A DNA stretch of 57,776 nt from Akkermansiaceae bacterium (GTDB lineage: Bacteria > Verrucomicrobiota > Verrucomicrobiia > Verrucomicrobiales > Akkermansiaceae). How positions within the stretch are numbered: position 1 is the first letter of the stretch; every line of letters starts with the position of its first letter. The position numbers and the translations under genes are program-made. Where the stretch lies: assembly GCA_025457665.1 (NCBI GenBank), contig JALOTY010000016.1, positions 1 to 57,776 on the forward strand, written 5' to 3'. Under the pieces are notes generated by a model that saw only the letters and a list, made by a program, of their open reading frames with translations, was not told the DNA's origin and ran no database searches. Positions 31,715 through 42,802 of this stretch are shown in pieces.

Positions 31715-34384
31715 ATGAGAATCCTTTCCTGCATTGCCTTTCTTCTGCTGACCGCCGTCCCGGGCTTGGGACAGTCGGAAGCGGCCGGAAATGGTTCAGC
31801 GTTGGCAGAGGAGGATCTGGAGGCCTTGGTCAAGGAGTGGCGGGACGCGAGTCCGCCCGATGATCCACCCCACGAACTCGGGGCCGCTCTCCAGGCACTG
31901 GGGATCATCGAGAGGCAGTTGGGCAAGCCGGATGAGGCACTTGCCCACCTTCGCGAGGCTGTCGAAATCCTCGCCAAGGCCCCTGCCCCGGAGCGAGCGG
32001 ATGCCATCGAAGCTCTTGCCCTCTGTCTGCAGGACGAAGGCTGGCTGGAAGAGGCGGAGTCCAAACTCCTCGAAGTTCTGGAAATCCGCCGGACCCAGGG
32101 CAAGCCACAGCTTCTGGCACTCACCCTCGATCACCTCGCGCTGAATCATCTCATTCAGGGCGACTACGACAAGGTCCGCCCTCTTCTGGACGAGGCTCTT
32201 GAAATCGTCGGCAAGGATGATGTGGCCACCCGGGCTCGGATCCTCGGGCATCTGGCCCGCTACCACCACACCCTCGGCAGCCACGCCCGCGCCCTCGCTC
32301 TCCTCGGGCAGGCTTTGGCCCTGCCATTCGAGGACCCGTCCATGCGGCTCTCGCTCCGATCCCAAGCCGCCATCGCCAAAGTCCGGCTTGATCGCATGGA
32401 CGAAGCCATGGACGACTTTGCCTCCATCGCCAGCGATGCCCTCGATGCGTTTGCCGGCGAACCGCTGTCCGCATCGCCTTACTTGAACAATCTCGGATCG
32501 CTCGCCCTTCAGCTTGGCAAACCCGAGGATGCCGCCCTGCATTTTTCCGATGCCCTGGGCCTTCTGGAATCGGCCTTGGGTCCCGAGCATCCCTCCCTCA
32601 TGACCCCGCTCAACAATCTGGGAGTCGCCTGGATTGAGTCCGGTAAAATCGATGAAGCCCGCGAAGCGCTCGAACGCTGCCTCCACCTTCAGGAGCGATA
32701 CCTTTCCCCCGTCCACCTGAGGGTTGCGGAAACCCGGCGGAACCTGGCGGTCGTTGCCTTCCTGGGCAAGGATCCGGACTATCTCCGCCGCACCGATGAG
32801 GCGACCGCCCTGGGTCTGACCCTGCTCGAAGACCTCGTTCGGAACGGCAATGAACGCGAACGACTGAACTTCATCAACCGTTTCGACAATGTCTCACTGG
32901 TGTGCTCCACCGCCGACCCCGTCAGGATCTCCCAGCTCCTCTTCGCCAGCAAGGGGCGTCTTCTCGATGCCCTGTTAGGCAAAAGCGACGAACTCGGAAC
33001 CGGCCCGGAGGAAGTGGTCGCGAGTCTTGAGCCCGGCAGCGTCTTCATCGATACCTGTCGCTACCAACCCATCGGTTCCCCGGGGAAATACACCTACGGC
33101 GCGGTGATCTACACCCCAAGATCCGCCCCGAAATGGGTCGCCCTTGGCGATGAAGACGAACTCCATCGCTGGATTGCCCTTCTCCACGAACGCCTGAATT
33201 GGCAGTCCGGGCGCTTGTCTGGCGATGAGGAGATCGCACCACCGCCCATGAAGATGGCCGCCATCCTCAAGGCACTGCACCGCCTGTTCTGGGAACCCAT
33301 CGAGAAAGAACTTCCCGATGGCACCCAACACATTGCCTGGTCTCCGGATGGCGCTCTGCACTTCCTGCCCATGGCCGCTCTTCTCGATGACGAGTTGCGT
33401 CCACTCTGCCATCGTTATCTGCAACTGGCCACGGTCGCCCATGCCCGGGAGTTGATCGAAACCCCGGCACCCGCGAAATCGTTCTACGAGCCTTGGACCA
33501 TCGTCGCAGTCTCCCATTTCCCGAAACCATCCACAGCTCCGGAAGACGGCAATGCCTTCGAAAACCTCCTGGCCACTCTGCGTGACATGCCGGGGACCTT
33601 GGACGAAATGGAGCGCCTCCACCAGCTCGCACCCAGCGGCTCCTCCACCATTCTTGATGCCGATGCGAATGAAACCACGCTCCGCTCGATCTTCCCGCCA
33701 CCGGCGGTGCTCCATCTGGGCTGCCATGCATTTTACCTCGCGGGCGAGGATACCGGCTCAAGCTCCATCGATTTCGACGATCACTCCGAACTCCTTCAGG
33801 CAGGCGGACTCGTGCTCTACAACGGGGTGAAGAACGCCTTCGGTGATCCCCCGAAAGGGCGCTATGACGATATTCTCTATCCCTCGGAAATCGCCCGACT
33901 CAGCCTCAAAGGCACCCGGCTGGTCACCTTGTCCTCCTGCGATTCCGGTCGTGGCACTCCGGTCTCCGGTGAAGGTCTGTTAGGCCTCCGCCGGGCCTTC
34001 CATCTCGCCGGTGCCAGAGAGGTCATGGTCGCCCTCTGGCCGGTTTCGGATGCGGCAGCCCCGGCTTTCATGGAGCGATTCTACGAACTCACCCTTTACT
34101 CGGGACGTCCGTCGCAGGCTCTGTGGCAAACGCAGTCGGAAATGATTCCCCGCGGGGATTCCTATGAGTTTGAGCCCGCCGTCCTCCGTCACGCCCCTTT
34201 CATGATCAGCCAGACCGGCCCGCTTTCCACCGGGGAGAAAATCAGCCCTCTGCCGGACCACCCGGTCCACTCATGGCTGCGGGAACAGCCGCCAAGCCGC
34301 TTGGTCCTCTGGCTTGCGTTGCCCTTGGTCATGATCTGGCTGCTGTGGACTCTGCTTCGCCGCTATCGCCAACGCGCGGCATGA
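31715..34384 (+). CDS. Exported, membrane-anchored TPR-CHAT protease
   Basis: 889 residues from the ATG at 31715 (a TTG at 31700 precedes it). A signal peptide (MRILSCIAFLLLTAVPGLGQ) is followed by at least seven tetratricopeptide repeats at about 35-360 (LQALGIIERQLGKPDEALAH, LYNLGSLALQLGKPEDAALH-type units). A CHAT domain occupies the last third. The caspase-like dyad is intact: His671 in VLHLGCHAFYL and Cys742 in LVTLSSCDSGRGTPVSGEGL, with REVMVALWPVSDAAAPAFME. A C-terminal span (LVLWLALPLVMIWLLWTLL) and a basic tail RRYRQRAA follow, so the TPR and protease parts should face the periplasm. TPRs usually detect a partner. No gasdermin or CRISPR gene is nearby. Confidence 0.88.
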   Translation: MRILSCIAFLLLTAVPGLGQSEAAGNGSALAEEDLEALVKEWRDASPPDDPPHELGAALQALGIIERQLGKPDEALAHLREAVEILAKAPAPERADAIEALALCLQDEGWLEEAESKLLEVLEIRRTQGKPQLLALTLDHLALNHLIQGDYDKVRPLLDEALEIVGKDDVATRARILGHLARYHHTLGSHARALALLGQALALPFEDPSMRLSLRSQAAIAKVRLDRMDEAMDDFASIASDALDAFAGEPLSASPYLNNLGSLALQLGKPEDAALHFSDALGLLESALGPEHPSLMTPLNNLGVAWIESGKIDEAREALERCLHLQERYLSPVHLRVAETRRNLAVVAFLGKDPDYLRRTDEATALGLTLLEDLVRNGNERERLNFINRFDNVSLVCSTADPVRISQLLFASKGRLLDALLGKSDELGTGPEEVVASLEPGSVFIDTCRYQPIGSPGKYTYGAVIYTPRSAPKWVALGDEDELHRWIALLHERLNWQSGRLSGDEEIAPPPMKMAAILKALHRLFWEPIEKELPDGTQHIAWSPDGALHFLPMAALLDDELRPLCHRYLQLATVAHARELIETPAPAKSFYEPWTIVAVSHFPKPSTAPEDGNAFENLLATLRDMPGTLDEMERLHQLAPSGSSTILDADANETTLRSIFPPPAVLHLGCHAFYLAGEDTGSSSIDFDDHSELLQAGGLVLYNGVKNAFGDPPKGRYDDILYPSEIARLSLKGTRLVTLSSCDSGRGTPVSGEGLLGLRRAFHLAGAREVMVALWPVSDAAAPAFMERFYELTLYSGRPSQALWQTQSEMIPRGDSYEFEPAVLRHAPFMISQTGPLSTGEKISPLPDHPVHSWLREQPPSRLVLWLALPLVMIWLLWTLLRRYRQRAA

Positions 34385-34400
34385 CCTCGCGGGCGGTCCG

Positions 34401-34431
34401 GCGATGACGCCGGAGCCACCGGCGTCATCGC
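34401..34431. terminator. Perfect 13-bp hairpin between CHAT gene and gyrA
   Basis: GCGATGACGCCGG (34401-34413) and CCGGCGTCATCGC (34419-34431) pair perfectly around a 5-base loop. It lies between two convergent genes, 17 bases past the CHAT stop. No T tract follows on either strand, so it may be a bidirectional terminator of the T-poor type. Confidence 0.55.
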
Positions 34432-34441
34432 AAGGCATGAC

Positions 34442-37147
34442 TCATGCCTCCGCGGGCGGATCTACGATATCCGTAGTATCACCCTCGGTCCCGTTTTCCG
34501 CCGGAGAATCATCCCCATCCGGAATCACGAGTGAAATGTCCTGCAACCGCTCACCGTCCTTCAGAGTCAGCAATTTCACACCCTGAGCCACACGACCGGT
34601 TTCCCGAATCTCGGCGACCCGGATGCGGATGCTTTGTCCGGTGGAGGTCATCAGCATCAGCTCGTCCTGCTCCGCCACGGCGACAGCGCCGATGACCTTG
34701 CCGGTTTTTTCCGTGATGTTCAGGGTCTTCACCCCGCGCCCGCCACGACGCAGCGCACGGTAGCTGGAGAAAGACGTGCGCTTGCCAAGACCATTCTCGG
34801 AAGCCACGAGGAGCATGGATTCATCGGAAACGACCGCCATACCGACCACCACATCATCCCCGCGCAGGCGGATGCCGGTGACCCCGGCAGTCGCCCGCCC
34901 TTGCGGGCGGATCTGCGGGCGGCCTTCGTCTTCCGCGCCTCCATCCTCGGCCACCTCATCGGCTTCCGGCTCCTCGCCTTCCTCCGCTTCACCCTGGGGC
35001 TTCTTGTAAACGCCTTCCGTGAACTTGATGCTCATCCCATCCCGCGTCACCAGCACGATCTCGTTGTCGCCATTGGTCAGGCTCACGCCGATCAGGTCGT
35101 TGCCTTCGTCCAGATTGATCGCCGTCAGACCGGCCTTGCGGTAGTTGCGGAAATCATTCAGCGCCGTCTTCTTCACCTTGCCATTGCGGGTGGCGAAGAA
35201 GATGAAGCCGGCATCCTCGCGGAAGGTGATGTCGTTGCCGGCATCATCGACACGTCGCTCCAGTCGCAGCAGCGCGGCGATCTTCTCCTCCGGCTTGAGG
35301 TCCAGCACGTTCTTGATGCTGCGTCCCGTGGACGTCCTCGATCCTTCGGGAAGCTCGAACACCCGTTCCACATAGACCCGTCCGGTGTTGGTGAAGAAAA
35401 GCAGGTAGTCGTGAGCCTGGACCGAGAAAAGATGCTCCACGAAATCGTCTGGCTCGTCGCTCTTCGTCGCCTTGGTCTCCATGCCCTTGAGGCCCTTGCC
35501 TCCCCTCCCCTGCAAACGATATTCACTGGCCGGAGTCCGCTTCACATAGCCGCGGTGGGAAAGCGTCACGATCATCGCATCGTTGGCGATCAGATCCTCC
35601 ATCGCCACCTCGCCCGCTTCTGCCAGGATCGGGCACTTGCGCGGAGTTGCATACTTTTCACGGATGGCACGCAGCTCGTCCTTGATGATGGTCAGCACGC
35701 GCACCTCGCGCGCCAGAATGTCCATGAGGTCCTTGATGGTCAGAAGGATGCCATCGTATTCCCCCTTGACCTTGTCCTGCTCCATCCCGGTGAGCTGGTA
35801 GAGACGAAGTTCGAGAATCGCATCCACCTGTCTTTCCGAGAAGACATAGCGATCCCCCTGGATCGATGCTTGGGAACGGATGAGGATGCCAAGCTGCTCC
35901 GCCGTGGCCGTGCTGAAGGTGTAAGCGGCCAATCTCTGGCGGGCTTCATCACGGTTCTTCGAATCACGGATGATACGGATGAAATCGTCCAGATGACCCA
36001 GGGCGAGGAGGAAGGCCTCCAACAACTCCGCCCTTTCCTCGGCCTTGCCGAGAAGGTAGCGCGTGCGCCGGATGATCACTTCGCGCCGATGCTCGATGTA
36101 GGCATCGATCGCTTCCTTCAGGGAAAGCTGCTTCGGCCGGTTCTGGTGAATGGCCAGCATGTTCACGCTGAACGAAGTCTCCAGAGCAGTGAGTTTGAAG
36201 AGCTGGTTCACCACGACCTGGGGCCGCGCATCGCGCTTCAATTCGATTTCGATCCGGGTTTCCTCATCCGAAAGGTCGCGCATCCCCGAGATGCCCGTGA
36301 GGGTTTTTTCATTCACCAACTCCGCGATGCGCTCCTGCAAGGTCGCGCGGTTCACGCCGTAGGGAACCTCGCGGATGACGATGATGGATTTTCCACCCTC
36401 GTTTTCCTCAATCTCCACCTTGCCGCGGAGACGCATGGAACCCCGTCCGGTGCGGAAGTATTCCTCGATCCCGCGAATACCCCGGATCTCGCAGGAAACG
36501 GGGAAGTCCGGTCCCTTGATGTGCTGCATCAGCTCGGGAAGCGTGATCTGCGGATTGTCGATCTGCGCGCAAATGCCGTCGATCACCTCACCCAGATTGT
36601 GGGGGGCGAGGTTGGTCGCCATGCCCACTGCGATTCCTGTTCCCCCATTCACCAGGAAGTTCGGAAAGGCCGAGGGAAGTACGGTGGGTTCCGTAAGTCG
36701 CTCGTCGTAGTTCGGAACGAAATCCACCGTGTCTTTGTCGAGATCCTCCATCATCGACAGCCCGAGATGCGTCAGCCGCGCTTCCGTATAACGCATCGCT
36801 GCCGGCGGATCCCCTTCCACCGAGCCAAAGTTCCCCTGACCGTCGATCAGTGTGTCGCGCATCGACCATTTCTGGCCCATGTTGACCAGGGTCGGATAGA
36901 TCACCGCCTCACCGTGAGGGTGGTAGTTTCCGGAGGTGTCACCGCAGATCTTGGCGCACTTGATGTGTTGTTTTCCCGGGGCGAGATTCAGTTCCCGCAT
37001 CGCATACAGAATCCGGCGCTGCGATGGTTTGAGCCCGTCCCGGACGTCGGGCAGGGCACGGGAAATGATGACCGACATCGAATACTCCAGGAACGACTGG
37101 GACAGCTCCTCGGCGACGTTGATCGGTTTGATGGATTCGTTGGACAT
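34442..37147 (-). CDS. gyrA: DNA gyrase subunit A
   Basis: 901 residues; introduces negative supercoils together with GyrB. Seen: SRALPDVRDGLKPSQRRIL, the winged-helix region, catalytic Tyr120 in AAMRYTEARL, GTGIAVGMATNLAPHN, and the C-terminal β-pinwheel with a GyrA box in the form QGRGGKG (canonical QRRGGKG). In the quinolone region the residues are G79-E-A81-V-I-Y-P85, so the E. coli Ser83 and Asp87 positions hold Ala and Pro. The pinwheel carries an acidic insertion of about 35 residues (QGEAEEGEEPEADEVAEDGG) at 34899-35016, and the C-terminal end is acidic too. It follows gyrB after 113 bases. Confidence 0.97.
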   Translation of the reverse strand: MSNESIKPINVAEELSQSFLEYSMSVIISRALPDVRDGLKPSQRRILYAMRELNLAPGKQHIKCAKICGDTSGNYHPHGEAVIYPTLVNMGQKWSMRDTLIDGQGNFGSVEGDPPAAMRYTEARLTHLGLSMMEDLDKDTVDFVPNYDERLTEPTVLPSAFPNFLVNGGTGIAVGMATNLAPHNLGEVIDGICAQIDNPQITLPELMQHIKGPDFPVSCEIRGIRGIEEYFRTGRGSMRLRGKVEIEENEGGKSIIVIREVPYGVNRATLQERIAELVNEKTLTGISGMRDLSDEETRIEIELKRDARPQVVVNQLFKLTALETSFSVNMLAIHQNRPKQLSLKEAIDAYIEHRREVIIRRTRYLLGKAEERAELLEAFLLALGHLDDFIRIIRDSKNRDEARQRLAAYTFSTATAEQLGILIRSQASIQGDRYVFSERQVDAILELRLYQLTGMEQDKVKGEYDGILLTIKDLMDILAREVRVLTIIKDELRAIREKYATPRKCPILAEAGEVAMEDLIANDAMIVTLSHRGYVKRTPASEYRLQGRGGKGLKGMETKATKSDEPDDFVEHLFSVQAHDYLLFFTNTGRVYVERVFELPEGSRTSTGRSIKNVLDLKPEEKIAALLRLERRVDDAGNDITFREDAGFIFFATRNGKVKKTALNDFRNYRKAGLTAINLDEGNDLIGVSLTNGDNEIVLVTRDGMSIKFTEGVYKKPQGEAEEGEEPEADEVAEDGGAEDEGRPQIRPQGRATAGVTGIRLRGDDVVVGMAVVSDESMLLVASENGLGKRTSFSSYRALRRGGRGVKTLNITEKTGKVIGAVAVAEQDELMLMTSTGQSIRIRVAEIRETGRVAQGVKLLTLKDGERLQDISLVIPDGDDSPAENGTEGDTTDIVDPPAEA

Positions 37148-37260
37148 GGCGGAAAGTGAGAATCAGGGGAGCGGAAGACCTCAGTGGAGACAAACGGGGC
37201 CTTGATGAAAAAATCTTGGGAACTTGGGGACGCGCCCGGAGACAAGAACGGCGGTTCGAT

Positions 37261-39834
<2,574 letters not shown>

Positions 39835-39876
39835 CTATGGAAGCAAGGCCCGATTGAGGAAAATGCAGCCCGTTTT

Positions 39877-39894
39877 GATATTTTAAAAAATATC
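39877..39894 (-). promoter_or_regulatory. AT-rich perfect palindrome upstream of gyrB
   Basis: GATATTTT-AA-AAAATATC is a perfect 8-bp inverted repeat with a 2-base spacer, 70 bases upstream of gyrB. It may include a promoter -10 region or an operator. It shares the outer GATAT/ATATC ends with the palindromes at 28.9 kb. Confidence 0.4.
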
Positions 39895-40122
39895 TAAGCC
39901 TCTCAAAATCAGAATTTTACATCAACCACCATAAATCCGGCACGGCCCGTCCGTTTCCACCCGCCTGGACAGGCTGGAAAGGCGTCATTCCAAGCCCTCA
40001 AAGACCCCTGTTGAGGCATCAGGACGAGCCTTTGAGGATTACAATGATTGCCCACGAATACACGGAGGAGGCATCCATGGGATCAAGCCTTCGGATGGGG
40101 TCACGACACCGCAGGGGACGAA
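39895..40122. other. Intergenic between gyrB and rnd, no gene seen
   Basis: The gap between gyrB (-) and rnd (-) contains the gyrB promoter region but no coding potential I can support on either strand. No rho-independent terminator for rnd is evident. Confidence 0.45.
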
Positions 40123-41196
40123 TCACTCCATTCCCAAAACCACCCGCTGCCACTGCATCAAGGATTCCTCGTGGCCATCATCCGCACCCGCGATGGCTTC
40201 GAGAGCCGCACGAGGAGCGATCACAGATCCTTCAAGACCAAGCTCCTCCGCCACTCGATTTCGACGGGCAATCAAATCATCAACACGTCGGTCGAAATCC
40301 TTGTCACGCCGCAGACGTTTGCCTCGAACCTTTTCTGGATACTGGTCGGCATCCGTCTTCTGGCAGGCTTCCAAGGAAAGGCTCAGACGACGACGACGAT
40401 CCGGTCGGAAATGGGAAGGCCACTCGATTCGCTGGCCGGTGGCCAAAGACCCGGACCATTCAAGGAGTTGACGATTCGTCGCCACCATGAAGGAAGGTCG
40501 GTCCCAGCGTTTGGCCTCCTCGTCCCTCCACTCCCACAGATTCTTCAGGAAATGCAGCCCTCGGCGATCCAATCGCCCTGATCCCTGAATTCTCCAGGGA
40601 TCCTCTTTGTCCTCATCGCGCTCCAGGACCTTGCTACGGGCGGATTCACAGCTCTCCACAAACCAATCGAGGCGCCCTGCCGTGGTCAGTTGCTCTTCAA
40701 TCATCGCCGCCATGGGCAAGAGATAGCGCACGTCGTTGAGCGCATACTCCACCATCTTTTCAGAAAGCGGACGTTTCCCCCAGTCGGCTTTCTGGGAGGA
40801 TTTGGACAGAACCACGCCGAAGTAATGCTCCACCAGATTGGCCAAGCCGAACTGGCGCAAACCCAACAGACGCGCGCCAATCTGAGTATCATAGACTTTG
40901 CCCGGAATCTTTCCGAACTCACGGCGAAGCATGGTCATGTCATAGTCCGCACCATGCATCCAGACGGTCCGATCATCGAGATACTCCGCCAGACCATGAA
41001 GATCCGGAATCGCCAAGGGATCGATCAGCACCGACCGGCTTGGCACGGCGAACTGGATCAAGCACAGGGACTCCTTGTAGCGGTGCAAGCTGTCCGCTTC
41101 CGTATCAACCGCACAAATCCGATCACCGGAAAACTCCCCTAACAAAGCAACGAGACCGGCGGCATCATCGATCATCTGGGAAGAACCGCCGGGCAT
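40123..41196 (-). CDS. rnd: Ribonuclease D
   Basis: 357 residues from the ATG at 41196 (MPGGSSQMIDD); a later ATG at 41175 is equally possible, and an earlier frame to 41289 is unlikely. DEDDy exonuclease motifs: I, AVDTEAD (D31, E33); II, HGADYDMTMLRREFG; III, YALNDVRYLLPM with the Tyr/Asp pair. VYDTQIGARLLGL and ADWGKRPLS are typical too. A C-terminal HRDC-like part follows (DPWRIQGSGRLDRRGLHFL, then ARRNRVAEELGLEGSVI). It trims the 3' ends of tRNA and small RNAs. E. coli Rnd is 375 residues. It is downstream of the secreted protein gene. Confidence 0.92.
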   Translation of the reverse strand: MPGGSSQMIDDAAGLVALLGEFSGDRICAVDTEADSLHRYKESLCLIQFAVPSRSVLIDPLAIPDLHGLAEYLDDRTVWMHGADYDMTMLRREFGKIPGKVYDTQIGARLLGLRQFGLANLVEHYFGVVLSKSSQKADWGKRPLSEKMVEYALNDVRYLLPMAAMIEEQLTTAGRLDWFVESCESARSKVLERDEDKEDPWRIQGSGRLDRRGLHFLKNLWEWRDEEAKRWDRPSFMVATNRQLLEWSGSLATGQRIEWPSHFRPDRRRRLSLSLEACQKTDADQYPEKVRGKRLRRDKDFDRRVDDLIARRNRVAEELGLEGSVIAPRAALEAIAGADDGHEESLMQWQRVVLGME

Positions 41197-41293
41197 TGCT
41201 TGAAACAAAAAGAAAGAGAGGAAGGGAGAGCAAAAGACAAACCTGAGGACTCCGGGCGACCTTGGCGCCCGGAGGAGATCCGATGCCAAAGGA

Positions 41294-42739
41294 TTACAGC
41301 GTCAAAACCGTCGGAGAAACCACCGCCGTGAAATCCGCGGCAAGCGCAGGAGCCAAGGTGGTGATGGTGTAGGTCGTATTGCTATCCTCTGTGATCGCCC
41401 AGACGGCATTTCCCGGGGCGATGGGAGTGAGAGGCCCACCGAGGAAGGACACGGCGAAGCGGTAGTTCAATGCAATGTTAGCCTGCTTCGTGACCGTGAA
41501 GCTTACCGTGCCATCAAGATTCTGAACGGCTACCGGAGCGGCAGAGACGGAGCCGGCGTTGTTCGGATTGGTGCCCATGGCAAACTCCAAAACATTGCTT
41601 TGGCCATCGCCGTCGAAGTCATTCGCCGGAGCGCTCTGGGTCGTGTTGGTGCCCACCGGGAAATCAATAATCCGGAAACCCTCGTAGCTCTTCACGAAGC
41701 GAATCGGGAAGTGGAAAAGCCGGACCGCCGTGTCGAAGGCGATCGCAGTGGTGCCCAGAGCACGGTCCAAGCGGAACTGGAAGAATCCGACATCACCCGG
41801 CGCGTAAAAGAAGGGCGGGATATTGTATTGCTGGGTCAGGGGATTTGGCAGCAGCAACGGAGTCGCACTTGGCGGGAAAGTCACATTCGAAGCCGGATCG
41901 CCAACATTGACCGGAGGAAGGTTGTCGCGGATCGAAAGGCGAACCTGATCCACGGCCGGGAAGGTATTGGTGGCGTCGTTGCCGGTCCAGGTGATCGAAC
42001 TGGTCAAATAGGGATCCAGAAGACGATTGCCGGCAGCATCCCAAGTTCCCCCGGTGAAACGGAAACCGAGGAGGGGATAGCGGTTCGCAGGATCGATGGC
42101 TTCTGGAGTAGGATAGTGACGAACTCCGATGGGCAGCACACGGTTGGTGGTGTTGATCTGCGGGAAAGTGAAGATGTAATCCCCAAGAACGATTTCATCG
42201 TTCATCTGGGCACGACCCGCCGGCCCGCCTGGGTAGATCCGGTTGAAGTCATACCAACTGATGTTGTACTGGAGAACGGTAGCCGTGAGAACGTTGTAGA
42301 ACATGACCGCGCCTTCATCGAGGAACGGACCAAGAGGCCGGGGAAGATCCGAAGGAGGCGCAGAGGAAAGCAGACAGCGTCCCGGCTGGAACGGCTCGAT
42401 CAGAAAGGCCGGGATGACATCCGAGAGCGACCAGAAACTCAGGTCGTCCCGGATTCCATCGTTATCCACATCACCATCAGCGATGAAGCCGGTGGTTCCC
42501 AGAGGACAAAGCAAATTGGGCTGAATGACCACCGGCGAAGGGTGCGGACAGGGGGAAAGGATCGCGTTGCCATCCCGGACGTTCACATTGAGCACCCCGC
42601 CGCGGAAGGCCGTGGTGAAGGAACCAAGCTGGACGTAATCCTTCGCACTGGTGAATTGGAAAAGAACCTCGGCGCTCACAGGAGCTGCGCTGAGGGCTGC
42701 TGCCGCAATCAGGGCGGCACGGACCGTAAGGGGTTTCAT
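41294..42739 (-). CDS. Secreted protein with thrombospondin-3-like calcium motif
   Basis: 481 residues with a signal peptide (LIAAAALSAAPVSAEV). The mature protein is β-rich, full of Pro/Asn/Thr, and has DGDVDNDGIRDDLSFWSLSD and near the end DFDGDGQSNVLEFAMGTNP, the 'D-x-D-x-D-G' calcium-binding unit with NxxEFAxGTNP that recurs in verrucomicrobial secreted proteins. The last 80 residues form an immunoglobulin-like β-sandwich pattern. I recognise no enzyme or sorting signal. It lies between rnd and rho on the same strand. Confidence 0.6.
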   Translation of the reverse strand: MKPLTVRAALIAAAALSAAPVSAEVLFQFTSAKDYVQLGSFTTAFRGGVLNVNVRDGNAILSPCPHPSPVVIQPNLLCPLGTTGFIADGDVDNDGIRDDLSFWSLSDVIPAFLIEPFQPGRCLLSSAPPSDLPRPLGPFLDEGAVMFYNVLTATVLQYNISWYDFNRIYPGGPAGRAQMNDEIVLGDYIFTFPQINTTNRVLPIGVRHYPTPEAIDPANRYPLLGFRFTGGTWDAAGNRLLDPYLTSSITWTGNDATNTFPAVDQVRLSIRDNLPPVNVGDPASNVTFPPSATPLLLPNPLTQQYNIPPFFYAPGDVGFFQFRLDRALGTTAIAFDTAVRLFHFPIRFVKSYEGFRIIDFPVGTNTTQSAPANDFDGDGQSNVLEFAMGTNPNNAGSVSAAPVAVQNLDGTVSFTVTKQANIALNYRFAVSFLGGPLTPIAPGNAVWAITEDSNTTYTITTLAPALAADFTAVVSPTVLTL

Positions 42740-42802
42740 TGGTTGGGAAATTCGTCGTTTCGGGGTGCCCTGACAAGCGTTTTCTCCGCGGGAAATGCAG
42801 GA

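Noticed and set aside
31715..34384. CHAT protease as part of a CRISPR (Csx29) or gasdermin system
   Set aside because: No Cas7-11-type gene, array or gasdermin-like pore protein lies in the window, and the CHAT protein has a signal peptide and span that Csx29 lacks.
34634..37159. Long open frame (841 codons) opposite gyrA
   Set aside because: It mirrors the antisense of a clearly real gyrA; its protein has no domain pattern. GC-rich codon use opens the opposite strand.
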